In this document: positions 22,387 to 31,196 of the stretch, one piece after another
Layout: every line of letters begins with the position of its first letter
Numbering within the stretch: position 1 is the first letter of the stretch
Assembly: GCA_964617665.1 (NCBI GenBank)
Contig: CAZUAH010000095.1
Coordinates: 1-33,104 of the forward strand
Direction: 5' to 3'
DNA: 33,104 nucleotides
From: JADHUC01 sp964617665
GTDB lineage: Bacteria > Planctomycetota > Planctomycetia > Pirellulales > Pirellulaceae
Notes under the pieces: model-generated
Seen by the model: only the letters and a program-made list of their open reading frames with translations
Database searches by the model: none
What the model was told of the DNA's origin: nothing
Program-made: the position numbers and the translations under genes

Positions 22387-24580
22387 GAAAAAGACACGCG
22401 AATTGCGCGCGAGCCAAGTGTGTTTGGGCCAGGCAACTCTATTCGCCCTCTCCTTTCTCGCGCTTCTCGCCCGACTGCTATGGCCTTCGGGGATCTTTGT
22501 GCTTCTGCCGTTGGCGTTGATCGGCTTCTTTCTTGGACTGTTCTGTGCAATAGCAGGTTTTGGCGGTGATTACGTCAAGGAGGCCCATAGGTTTCTCGAA
22601 TTCTTGCCCATACGCCGGTCCGCCGTCTGGCTAGTGGGCTACCTGACGGGACTCTGCCTCCTGTGCCTGTCCTCAGTTCTCCTTTTCGGTACTGGCGTGT
22701 TACTGTTCCAGCCATCTTCGGTGCCTGAATTCGAATTCGTCGTTCCCAGCCGGTTCGCACTGGTCGCCTGTGGCGCAACAGTCCTTTTCTGGATGTTCTC
22801 GATTGCGATGTTTCCTGTGGCAACCCTGGGCACGGGCAAGCAAGGTGCAACGAATGTCGGTGTGATGATGTTAATCGTAGTCTTCTTGCCTATCGCAGTC
22901 TGCGGCTTCTTGCGGCTACTCCATATCCTGCCGCCAGCCACCGATCTGATACCTGTTCTTCTGGTCTCCTCATTGCTGTACTCGCTGGCGAGCTTTTGCC
23001 TGTTTGCCCTGATGCCCAGACACCTCAAAGCGAGAAAAAGCATAACCGTTGGGATTGCGGCATTTATCGTCTGCACCGCGGCCCTTTTTGGCCACCTGTA
23101 TGTGAAGTACCTGACGTGGCGCAAGATTGACGCATCAGAGCCGTTGCAGATCGCATATGTCCGCCAACCACATCTCGATGGCCATCCAAACCTGATCTTG
23201 GCCAATGTAAGCTCCTACCGGTCGGGGCAACATTTCGTCTCCGTCGATGTTACACAAGGTGCATATCACGATCTCGGTCGTTGGCTAACCTCTATCGACG
23301 TCCGCGACAACGATGGCGATCACGTACACTTTTTGTCGTCTCGCGGTGGTGCACGCGACAGTCATACGGCAGTCACGATGGCGCCAGACGCTACGCGCAG
23401 GCACTCGTTCAAGATTGACTATCGGCACCATTCCCCCGACGCGGCAACGTGGCTGAAGAACCCACGGCGACTGCTCTACCCCAGCTACGACCGGGCGACG
23501 CAGAAATCGTATCTCTGTATTGCAGATTCCACGGGCAGACTGCTTCAGCGGTTTGAAATCCACCGCTATACGTACAAATTCATTCTGAGCCCCACAAACA
23601 AGGTGCTCGTCCGAACTCCTGAGAACACAACTGCGGACGACTCTGTCAGCGAGAATTCTCTGGCCGACGAAAAACCCTACATGATCATAGCTCTGGATGC
23701 TGGAACCGTCTTCTCGTTTGATGTCCCGGGCGAACCCCACGTGTTCGCGAAGGATCTTCGCCGAGTGATCTGCAAGCGTGAACGCATTCAGAATGGACGT
23801 CGTTATCAATCTTACGTTCTTGTCGAGCTTCCGTCACTGGACGAACGTGTCGTGATTCCAGAGGAAGAATTCCCGCCCGCCGAGGTCACATCGCAAGTAC
23901 ATCGAACGGTCAATCTGACTATGAAAACAGACGACGAAAGACCGACATCATTTCTGCGTGTCAACGACGGGTTCGACACGGGATACTGGGTCAAGCAACG
24001 TGTCGAGGGAGACTATTTCCGCTATTCGATCGTCTTGATAGATCTGGATACAGGTAAACGGCGAGTCGTCGTTCCCGAATCGGATACGCTAGAACTGCCC
24101 GTGGTAGTGTCCGGAGGTGACATCCCCACCTCGCCGGTCACCGTGCACAGACCGACGGCAGATGGGGAGGGTTTCCTATTCGAGTTCGGAAAACAGGTCC
24201 ATCTCTACAGTTTATCGAAACAGGAATCCGTCCTTGTGGCAGACAACGACATTCTTTTGGAAGCAAGCTACGAGGACTCGGAAGTCCGCTACAATGTGGT
24301 GCATTCACCATCGGGTTATCGAACTCTGCGTTACGGTCAGGTCTATGAGAAATCAACTGAACACTCGGGGTCGCATCAACTGAGATTTGCCGCCGTCGAC
24401 GTCTTTCAGGAGGGGAAGCCAATACGCCTGTTTCGCGGAGAGGAGCAAATAGAGAACGCGATTTGGCTGGATGAGGAACGGATCATCTTTCACGAGAATC
24501 AAGCGATCTACTTGCTGAACACCGCTGGCGATCCCGCAAAACAGGTTTTCCCACCTCCGACGGCGTTTGATGACCGCTGA
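22367..24580 (+). CDS. ABC-2-type permease with a large C-terminal soluble domain
   Basis: The 737-residue product begins at the ATG at 22367, inside the end of the ATPase gene, with AAGGAA upstream. Residues 1-250 contain about seven hydrophobic helices (about 21-37, 42-64, 87-113, 128-152, 164-187, 194-215, 225-245), with the coupling-type loop YVKEAHRFLEFLPIRRSAVW between the second and third. Residues about 255-737 form a soluble beta-rich domain with propeller-like stretches (RFAAVDVFQEGKPIRLF, IWLDEERIIFHENQAIYLLN; VLIDLDTGKRRVVVP). ABC-2 permeases of this type normally end near 250-300 residues, so the extension is unusual. Given the odd number of helices, the domain is probably extracytoplasmic. 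It may sense envelope ligands or guide substrate; this is inference. Confidence 0.88.
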   Translation: MLKALLKKKTRELRASQVCLGQATLFALSFLALLARLLWPSGIFVLLPLALIGFFLGLFCAIAGFGGDYVKEAHRFLEFLPIRRSAVWLVGYLTGLCLLCLSSVLLFGTGVLLFQPSSVPEFEFVVPSRFALVACGATVLFWMFSIAMFPVATLGTGKQGATNVGVMMLIVVFLPIAVCGFLRLLHILPPATDLIPVLLVSSLLYSLASFCLFALMPRHLKARKSITVGIAAFIVCTAALFGHLYVKYLTWRKIDASEPLQIAYVRQPHLDGHPNLILANVSSYRSGQHFVSVDVTQGAYHDLGRWLTSIDVRDNDGDHVHFLSSRGGARDSHTAVTMAPDATRRHSFKIDYRHHSPDAATWLKNPRRLLYPSYDRATQKSYLCIADSTGRLLQRFEIHRYTYKFILSPTNKVLVRTPENTTADDSVSENSLADEKPYMIIALDAGTVFSFDVPGEPHVFAKDLRRVICKRERIQNGRRYQSYVLVELPSLDERVVIPEEEFPPAEVTSQVHRTVNLTMKTDDERPTSFLRVNDGFDTGYWVKQRVEGDYFRYSIVLIDLDTGKRRVVVPESDTLELPVVVSGGDIPTSPVTVHRPTADGEGFLFEFGKQVHLYSLSKQESVLVADNDILLEASYEDSEVRYNVVHSPSGYRTLRYGQVYEKSTEHSGSHQLRFAAVDVFQEGKPIRLFRGEEQIENAIWLDEERIIFHENQAIYLLNTAGDPAKQVFPPPTAFDDR

Positions 24581-24686
24581 GACACATGTCGGTATCGCTG
24601 AACGTGTTAAAGAGAACACCCAATCCTCGTTGTCGAACAGATGGCCTACCACGAGTAATGAGAACGCCGCACGGGAGCACTCAGGC

Positions 24687-26003
24687 ATGAAAGTCAAGAC
24701 TACTGTGATCCTATCGCTGGTTATTGCCACTATTCTCCTCACCAAAAAGACTATCGAGGCAGTCGAGCCAATCCGAATAGAATCAGACGCCGACAAGCAG
24801 ATCCTCCAGAGCTACCTAAAGCACTGTGAAGGAGCGGTCGCGAGGGTGACACGTGAATCGGTGCAGAGAATCACCGAGGGCGAGAGCATTTGTTGGGTCT
24901 GGTCCAAGTACGTCGAGATGCCGCTCGTAGCTTACCGGCTCACGGGAGACCGTAAGTACGTTCAGGACTTCGTGACGGCGATGGATGCTCTGCTGACGCG
25001 CTTGCGCAAGGGGCCTGACGGCTTTCTCGGTTTTCGCGGCCTGCCTCTGGAGTTCTTTCGCGATAAGACGAATCCCACCGCCGAAGGCGACGTGGTTATC
25101 ACGGCGTTTTCGGTGACTCGCCTCATGTGCGAGTTTGCCGAAGCTATCGAAGGCGACGCCGACTTGACGGCTCAATACGAGGATAAGCTTGCCCACTACC
25201 TCGACATCGCCGAGAAGCATTTGGCCAAGAAGTGGGACGTGCGCGAACGCTACGTCGACATGGGAGAGCGAGGTGCCGTCTATCGGATGGGGCCCCATGT
25301 GGGTGGCCATCGCAAGAACCTCACGCACCCTCACAACAAGCAGTCGAAGGCCTGCCGGGCACTCTTGACCTTGTACCGAGTCACCGGCAAAGAAGAGTAC
25401 TTCCGCAAAGCCATCAAGCTCGGGACACGGTTCAAGCACACGCTAGAGCTCGATGGCGATCGCTACTTGTGGCACTACTGGGATCCGGCCGGCGACTGGG
25501 ACCGAAAGATAGACGACCCAAAACAGTGGAAGCATTGGATCGGCGCCGAGCACCGAGGCGGTTATCACGCGTTGACGCTTGGCATGGCGGTTGCGCTGTA
25601 CGATCACGGCGTCGTCTTCGACGCGACGGACATGCAGCGGTTCCTCAATACCCAGACGCAGGTCTGCTGGAACGGGTCGTTCGATAACCCGGTCTTCAAG
25701 AGAACGGACGGCAGATCCGCCGGCCAACATCGTTTTCTGGCGCCAGCCTTGGCACGCTTCGAGCCGAAGACATGGAAATTCCTGTACGAAGGCCCCGAAA
25801 CCGAGCAGCGTCTCGCGAGACGCGACCACAGCTGGCAGGGAGGCCCAGTGGCGATGGAGTATCTGCGCGGGAAGTATCTGCACCCGCGATCGCCCGAACC
25901 AACTCGCGCGACGTACCGCGATCGATTCTGCCAGAGCTCGGAGAACGCTCGCTTTCTGAAGGAGCTTGAGTTTTGGATCAATCCAGAAAGTGAGGATCGT
26001 TAG
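24687..26003 (+). CDS. Exported alpha-helical toroid-like protein, possible glycan enzyme
   Basis: The start at 24687 is chosen for its signal peptide (MKVKTTVILSLVIATILLTK) and GGGAG nine bases upstream; the frame is open back to 24567, where it would overlap the permease. The 438-residue product is made of helical pairs in the style of six-hairpin (alpha/alpha) barrels: YVEMPLVAYRLTGDRKYVQD, KACRALLTLYRVTGKEEYFR, GGYHALTLGMAVALYDHGVV. The regions HPHNKQSKACR and YLWHYWDPAGDWDRK would line the central cavity. Heparinase, glucuronyl-epimerase and unsaturated-glucuronyl hydrolase families share this fold, but I cannot assign a catalytic set. It follows the ABC permease by 106 bases and may share its transcript. 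Confidence 0.85.
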   Translation: MKVKTTVILSLVIATILLTKKTIEAVEPIRIESDADKQILQSYLKHCEGAVARVTRESVQRITEGESICWVWSKYVEMPLVAYRLTGDRKYVQDFVTAMDALLTRLRKGPDGFLGFRGLPLEFFRDKTNPTAEGDVVITAFSVTRLMCEFAEAIEGDADLTAQYEDKLAHYLDIAEKHLAKKWDVRERYVDMGERGAVYRMGPHVGGHRKNLTHPHNKQSKACRALLTLYRVTGKEEYFRKAIKLGTRFKHTLELDGDRYLWHYWDPAGDWDRKIDDPKQWKHWIGAEHRGGYHALTLGMAVALYDHGVVFDATDMQRFLNTQTQVCWNGSFDNPVFKRTDGRSAGQHRFLAPALARFEPKTWKFLYEGPETEQRLARRDHSWQGGPVAMEYLRGKYLHPRSPEPTRATYRDRFCQSSENARFLKELEFWINPESEDR

Positions 26004-26018
26004 ACCGCGAAACGCGCT

Positions 26019-26121
26019 GGTTACGAGGCTCCGCCTCGTAACCCACTGGACGCGAGGCTCTGCCTCGCAAGAGTCGGCAGAGCCGGCAAGACAGTGGGTT
26101 CCCAGGCAGGAGCCTGGGAAC
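26019..26121. repeat. Composite array of three REP-like palindromes
   Basis: Three perfect palindromes follow one another. The first, 26019-26043, has 11-base arms (GGTTACGAGGC) and a TCC loop. The second, 26052-26068, has 7-base arms (GCGAGGC) and a TCT loop. The third, 26098-26121, has 10-base arms (GTTCCCAGGC) and an AGGA loop. In addition AACCCACTG (26040-26048) pairs with CAGTGGGTT (26092-26100), enclosing the second palindrome in a larger stem and overlapping both others. The array fills the space between the toroid-like gene and the PQQ gene. Such palindromes are common intergenic repeats in planctomycetes (from memory). It may also act as a transcript-end or mRNA-stability element. 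Confidence 0.8.
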
Positions 26122-26154
26122 GAGGTCCACGAAGCAAAGACGAGGAACAACACG

Positions 26155-29100
26155 ATGGTATTGCCCCAGCGGTTTAGTCGCCTGAGAGTAGCCGTAGCAC
26201 TGTGGTTTGTCATCGCGGCGTTCGGGGGCGTTGCGCTTTCACAGGCCGCCGAGCCGACACCGGCCAGCGAGGCTCAGCAGATTCGCGCGCGTCTCGGCTG
26301 TGAACGAGGCATTTGTGTGCTGCTGGATCCGAATCCAGCCGATCTGGCCATCGCACTGGCTCGACAAACTGAGCTTCTGATCTACCTCCAACTCCCTTCG
26401 GCCGATGCGACGGCTACCGCACGGGCACGCGTCGACGCGGTGGGTCTGTTAGGCACGAGAATCTATGTTGACCAAGGCCGTTGGCCCCAAATTCATCTGG
26501 CCGACAACTTGGCGGATGCTGTGGTCGTAACGACCAAGGCAATTTCCTTGGCCGAATCATGCCGCGCCGAGTTACTGCGAATCGTGAACCCGTTGGGAGA
26601 AGTGCTGTTGGGTGACGAGATATTGCGCAAGCCTTATCCGGACGGAGCCGATGGCTGGAGTCATCCGTACCACGGTCCCGACAACAACCCACAATCCGCG
26701 GATCAATTGGCTCGGGCGCCTTACCTCACTCAGTTCTTGGCTCAGCCACATCATGTTCCACAGCCCGAAGTCACTGTGGCCTCGGCTGGCCGTATCTTCA
26801 AAGCGTTCGGGCATATCGCTTTCCACAGTCGCGAGTGGCCTTGGTTGGATACGCTGGCAGCCTTCAACGGATACAACGGCACGCTGTTGTGGAAGCGACC
26901 GTTGCAGCCAGGTTTCATGATCCACCGTAATACCGTGATTGCCACACCGGATGCTGTGTATCTGGGTGACAATGACTCGTGCAAGCTAATCGACACGGCC
27001 ACGGGCAAACTCACAGGCGAAATCGTCGCGCCGCAGGAGGCCGCTGGTCCTGCATGGAAATGGATGGCTCTGGAAGACGGAATCCTGTATGCCCTGGTCG
27101 GCAAACAGGAACGGCATGACCCGGAAGTGCGTGAAGACTGGAAACGAGGCGGCTGGCCTTGGCGTCCTCTGAGCCAAGGCTACGACGCCGAGGCATTTCC
27201 CTGGGGGTTCGGCCGCACGTTCTTCGCCGTGAACCCGCAGACGCGGCAGGTGCTGTGGGCTCACAGCGAACCGGATGCCATTGACGGTCGCGCGGTATGC
27301 ATGAAGAACGGGCGCATCTTCTACTACGCGCACGAGAAGCTCGTTGGCTGCCTTGACGCCAAGCTCGGCAAGTCAGTGTGGCAGACCAAAGATCCTGAAA
27401 TCCTGGAAGCGATTGGGCCACACTACAAAGCGCAGCACCCACGATACGGTTTCTCGAGCACTTCCTACATCAAGTGCAGCGACCGAGCGGTCTACTTTGC
27501 CGGCCCGCAGCGAAACCAATTGGTGGCGGTCTCCGCGGCCGACGGTCGGCTTCTTTGGCAATACCCATCCGGGAACTACCATTTGGTGCTGCGAGACGAC
27601 GCGCTCTACGCGATTGGAAGCACACACGGCAGCGGCACAAGCATCAAGTTCGACGCTATGAGCGGGCGTGTGTTGGCCGAGTTGCCGCGGGTGCGAGGGC
27701 ACTGTACCCGGGCCACCGGCTCGATCGACAGCATCTTCTGCCGCGGTTTGCGCCACGCCGGCACGATGCGGACTACAACTGATGACTTCCATCCGCAGCG
27801 CATTTCCCTGATGCGTCCGCCCTGTCAGGACGGCGTTGTGATTGCCAACGGAATGTTGCACTGGGGCCCCTGGATGTGTACCTGCAACCTGTCCTTGGTG
27901 GGAAACATCGGCCTCGCCCCGGCAGACACTTTCAACTTCAACTCGGTGGCGACTGACAAAGAACGGCTGGAGTCGCACATCGAAGCGGGACAAGCGATCG
28001 AGCCCTTGGCCGTTGGACCAGAGGACTGGCCCACGTACCGGGCCGACAACCAGCGAAGCGGCGCCACAGAAGCAAAGACCCCCAGCGATGTGCGTTTGAC
28101 TTGGAAGCACGAGCCGCCGGCGCCGATGGATCCCGCGGCACCCATCACAGCCGGCGGTCTGGTGTTTCTGAGTGGTGCGGACGGCGCAGTTCGCGCGCTC
28201 GACCTGTCGGATGGCGAAGTGCGGTGGACGGCCTATACCGGTGGGCCGATCATCTACCCGCCAGCCGTCGACGACGGACGGCTCTTCGTTGGCAGTGGCG
28301 ATGGCTGGCTGTATGCGTTCGAGGCCGCTACCGGACGACTCCTTTGGCGATTCCGATGTGCGCCTGCCGAACGGAAGATCAACTGCTACGGCCAGCTCAC
28401 TTCGAATTGGCCGGTTGCCAGCGGCGTGCTTGTCGATCGCGGCATCGTGTATGCGGCTGCCGGCATCGCTAACTACGACGGAACACACGTGTACGCATTG
28501 GATGCGGCTACCGGCAGAATCCGTTGTCAGAACAATACATCGGGACAGTTGGGCGGGGTGGACAAGTCACTAGGTGTCAGCGTGCAAGGACATCTACTAT
28601 TGCACAAGGACCGGCTGTACCTGGCTGGTGGCAATGTGGTTTCGCCTGCCGCCTACCAACTCGAGGACGGCCAATGCCTCAACACTCCAGAAGATCAGTG
28701 GGACACAAAGGCACCGCGCGGTAGTGAGTTGTTTGTGATTGACGGAAACGTCGTCGCATTTGACCAGGCGATGTACGCTCCCAAGGAGTATCATCCGGCC
28801 AGCTATTTTGCTTCCGATTTCCGCCAAGTGGATTCCGCAGATGTTGTCATTCGTAGTACGGGCGGCAACATCGTACGGATAGATTCCGCTACTCAAGGTG
28901 AAAAGCCCAGGAGCCTTTGGGCATCGGACGAATTCGAACGCGTGGCGGCGATGGCTCTGGGTGAGAATGCTGTCTTGGTTGCTGGACGACTTCCATCGCC
29001 CGATTCTTCGAACCAGTCGCGCTATTCTTTGGCGGCATTGGCGATCGAGGATGGGCGGACGTTATGGAGTCGTTCATTGCCGACAATGCCCGGCTCCTGG

Positions 29101-29181
29101 ACGCTGGCCCTGGATAGTGCAAGTCGAATTGTCGTGGCTTTGCAGGACGGCCGAGTCTGGTGCTTTGCACCAAGCGAATGA
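26155..29181 (+). CDS. Exported PQQ-type beta-propeller protein with methyltransferase-like N-terminus
   Basis: The 1008-residue product starts at the ATG at 26155 (GAGGA eight bases upstream) with a signal peptide ending near AEP (residue about 31). Residues about 40-140 match the degenerate Rossmann/methyltransferase-like module that precedes the propeller in a large planctomycete family: RARLGCERGICVLL, ARVDAVGLLGTRIYVDQGRW, LADNLADAVVVTTK, LLRIVNPLGEVLLGD; the glycine-rich SAM loop is eroded. The rest is a PQQ-like propeller, with blades such as DTATGKLTGEIVAP, LDAKLGKSVWQTKD, SAADGRLLWQYPSG, LDLSDGEVRWTAYTGGPII, FEAATGRLLWRFRC, LDAATGRIRCQNNT, and AIEDGRTLWSRSLP. Whether it binds PQQ is unknown. 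It precedes the Gfo/Idh/MocA gene by 46 bases, in one probable operon. Confidence 0.92.
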   Translation: MVLPQRFSRLRVAVALWFVIAAFGGVALSQAAEPTPASEAQQIRARLGCERGICVLLDPNPADLAIALARQTELLIYLQLPSADATATARARVDAVGLLGTRIYVDQGRWPQIHLADNLADAVVVTTKAISLAESCRAELLRIVNPLGEVLLGDEILRKPYPDGADGWSHPYHGPDNNPQSADQLARAPYLTQFLAQPHHVPQPEVTVASAGRIFKAFGHIAFHSREWPWLDTLAAFNGYNGTLLWKRPLQPGFMIHRNTVIATPDAVYLGDNDSCKLIDTATGKLTGEIVAPQEAAGPAWKWMALEDGILYALVGKQERHDPEVREDWKRGGWPWRPLSQGYDAEAFPWGFGRTFFAVNPQTRQVLWAHSEPDAIDGRAVCMKNGRIFYYAHEKLVGCLDAKLGKSVWQTKDPEILEAIGPHYKAQHPRYGFSSTSYIKCSDRAVYFAGPQRNQLVAVSAADGRLLWQYPSGNYHLVLRDDALYAIGSTHGSGTSIKFDAMSGRVLAELPRVRGHCTRATGSIDSIFCRGLRHAGTMRTTTDDFHPQRISLMRPPCQDGVVIANGMLHWGPWMCTCNLSLVGNIGLAPADTFNFNSVATDKERLESHIEAGQAIEPLAVGPEDWPTYRADNQRSGATEAKTPSDVRLTWKHEPPAPMDPAAPITAGGLVFLSGADGAVRALDLSDGEVRWTAYTGGPIIYPPAVDDGRLFVGSGDGWLYAFEAATGRLLWRFRCAPAERKINCYGQLTSNWPVASGVLVDRGIVYAAAGIANYDGTHVYALDAATGRIRCQNNTSGQLGGVDKSLGVSVQGHLLLHKDRLYLAGGNVVSPAAYQLEDGQCLNTPEDQWDTKAPRGSELFVIDGNVVAFDQAMYAPKEYHPASYFASDFRQVDSADVVIRSTGGNIVRIDSATQGEKPRSLWASDEFERVAAMALGENAVLVAGRLPSPDSSNQSRYSLAALAIEDGRTLWSRSLPTMPGSWTLALDSASRIVVALQDGRVWCFAPSE

Positions 29182-29227
29182 GGAAAGCGATTTCCGAGAC
29201 CGACCTCTAACACAAAGGTGCGATGCA

Positions 29228-30295
29228 ATGACGGCACGTTTTGGGATCGTGGGGATTGGGCGGCGGAGCTTGATGGGACATATTCCGACGATCTTGCATT
29301 CGGAACGGGACGTGGCCGTGACGGCGCTGTGTTCGCGGAGCGACGAGAATTTGGATCGGGCCGATGCGCTGCTGCCAAACGCGCCAGCGCGCTTCCACGA
29401 ACTGGATGACATGCTGGCCAATGGCCAGTTCGATGTGGCCGTGATCTGCACGCCGGATTTCCTGCATTGCGAACACGCCGTGGCCTGTATCGAGGCGGGC
29501 AAGCACGTCCACGTGGAAAAGCCGCTCGCGCTGTCTGCGGCTGACTGCGATGCCATTGTCAACGCAGCCGAGCGCACCGGTCGTGTGTTGCAGGTCTCGC
29601 TGGTATATCGCTATTCGAGCCTGTTTCGAAAGGCGGCGGAGATTGTGCGCGATGGTCAGATCGGGCAGGTGCGCACCGCTTGGTGCCACGAGTTCGCCGA
29701 GTACCCGAACCTATACCGAGGTTGGCACACCCACAAACCAAACAACGGCGGACTGTTGGTCACTAAGAATTGCCACCACTTCGATCTGTTGAATTGGATG
29801 ATCGACCGGCCGGCACGACGAGTCGCGGCTTTCGGCTCGAACGACGTGATGAACCCCGGCAGCGCAGTACATGACAACGCATGGGTTGTCATCGACTACG
29901 ACGGCGCCCGCGCGAGTCTGGGCAGTTGCATCTTCAGCCGTTACGGCAACGACGTGGCGCTGGGCGTGATTGGCGACGGAGGAATCATGACCGTGATGCT
30001 GGACACCCACGAAATCCACGTCCATCCGCGCGAACCGTTCGCCGAGACCGACACCGTCTTTCCCCAGGCGTTACCTTCGCCAGCCTATCGCAAGGTCACG
30101 ATCGAACGGGCCACCGAGTACACGGCCTACGGCCACCAAGGCGACGCACGGGCCCTGGCCGAACTGCTTGACTGCATCGATACGGACAAACGGCCCTTTG
30201 CCGACGGGCACGTGGGACGCAATTGCACCGTGCTCGGTCTGGCAGCCGAACGGTCCATCGAAACCGGCGAGATCGTCAAAATCGACGATCTGTAG
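29228..30295 (+). CDS. Gfo/Idh/MocA-family oxidoreductase
   Basis: The start at 29228 has AAGGTG seven bases upstream and yields 355 residues, typical of the family; the frame continues upstream through the PQQ gene end without a better start. The dinucleotide-binding fold is at the N-terminus (RFGIVGIGRRSLMGHIP, G9-x-G11), and the family EKP motif is at 97-99 (KHVHVEKPLAL). HHFDLLNW (183-190) supplies the usual catalytic-region histidine and aspartate. The C-terminal half is the beta-sheet substrate domain. Such enzymes oxidise or reduce sugars and inositols with NAD(P)H; there is no Tat or Sec signal here, so it is cytoplasmic. Substrate is unknown; pairing with the PQQ protein suggests carbohydrate metabolism. 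Confidence 0.95.
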   Translation: MTARFGIVGIGRRSLMGHIPTILHSERDVAVTALCSRSDENLDRADALLPNAPARFHELDDMLANGQFDVAVICTPDFLHCEHAVACIEAGKHVHVEKPLALSAADCDAIVNAAERTGRVLQVSLVYRYSSLFRKAAEIVRDGQIGQVRTAWCHEFAEYPNLYRGWHTHKPNNGGLLVTKNCHHFDLLNWMIDRPARRVAAFGSNDVMNPGSAVHDNAWVVIDYDGARASLGSCIFSRYGNDVALGVIGDGGIMTVMLDTHEIHVHPREPFAETDTVFPQALPSPAYRKVTIERATEYTAYGHQGDARALAELLDCIDTDKRPFADGHVGRNCTVLGLAAERSIETGEIVKIDDL

Positions 30296-30322
30296 TGAAT
30301 ACCCTGTTGGGAAAGAAAAAAC

Positions 30323-30350
30323 GAGACCCAATGTCGACTGGATTGGGCTC
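30323..30350 (+). terminator. Possible terminator hairpin after the PQQ-oxidoreductase operon
   Basis: GAG-A-CCCAAT pairs with ATTGGGCTC across a 9-base loop, giving a 9-base-pair stem with a single bulged A. It lies 27 bases after the oxidoreductase stop and is followed by only a moderately T-rich stretch (ATTCTGTCTT). Position favours a terminator; the weak T-tract lowers confidence. Confidence 0.4.
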
Positions 30351-31196
30351 ATTCTGTCTTCCTCCGCAAATCTCGGTGTCGTCTCCAGAGACAACACGAT
30401 CTGAGCCGCGACTTGACGGCAGCGGCATCGAAACACGATAATCTGCGGTAGAGGTTCATCGCCAGTCAAGGTGAAAGACGGCGCTGGTGCCCCGCAGCCG
30501 GAGTCATCGTAGCGCCGCGTCGCCCATGAGCATCCGCAAGTTCGGCCGAGCTTTCGCGACTCACTCCTGGGCGCGCAAACGAATCTGGTTCGTGGCCCAT
30601 GTCGATCATCCTAAGCGCGCAAAGCTGTCAGCGCATCTAGCACAGGAGGGTGCGACCGAACGCACAGACCCCAATTCCCAACTGCCATCGGCGGATTTCG
30701 CCGAAGCGAGAAGGGGCACTTAGTCAATCGTTGTCCTCGTTGGGCTGCAGCCGCTCCGGCCCATCCGACACAGGAGTTGTCGTCATGAGTTTCCAACGGT
30801 TTTGGCCTTAGCAACACCGGTCACGCCCAGCTAATGCACTTCAGGGCTGATGCGACATTGAACAGTTGTCATCATTTCGACGTCTCGTCCTAATGCCAGA
30901 TCCCCAAGTTTGCAACTCACGGGTTCTGACCTCAGTCGTAACCCCGAAGCAGGCTCACCCTGCCCGGCCTGAGAGTTGTTGACGGCATACAGATCAACTA
31001 CAGTTGGAAGAATCACGACGCCGTCGAGGCGAAAACACTCCTGCTGCATGAATGCTCGTGCCATCGCACCGTTCAAATCCGCCTCAGCACAATTGGTGAA
31101 AACTGATACGACAACACTCGCGTCATCCTTGGAGCTGTTAGAATCGTTCAGACGTGCAAAAAAGAGACGCCATATCGAACAAAGGAGCATCGATAG
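30351..31196. other. Gene-poor stretch with weak or relic coding signals
   Basis: No gene is well supported here. One minus-strand frame (30831 to about 31169) reads protein-like in part (ASVVVSVFTNCAEADLNGA, RLDGVVILPTVVDLYAVNN) but has no ribosome site and no family I recognise; it may be a real small gene or a relic. At 30785-30811 an eight-codon frame (MSFQRFWP, then TAG) has a strong AGGAG eight bases upstream, looking like the stub of a truncated gene. TCGGCG-N5-CGCCGA at 30688-30704 is a small hairpin. A promoter for the hydrolase gene presumably lies near the end but is not obvious. Confidence 0.35.

Noticed and set aside
26019..26121. CRISPR array as an explanation for the palindromes
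   Set aside because: The three units differ in sequence and loop, and there are no regularly spaced direct repeats or spacers.
27373..28488. Open frame of 371 codons antisense to the PQQ gene
   Set aside because: The sense strand encodes continuous propeller blades; the antisense sequence is compositionally shadow-like.
30487..30723. Plus-strand frame of 78 codons in the gene-poor stretch
   Set aside because: It starts with GTG without a ribosome site and is rich in R, S and H, as expected for a random GC-rich frame.
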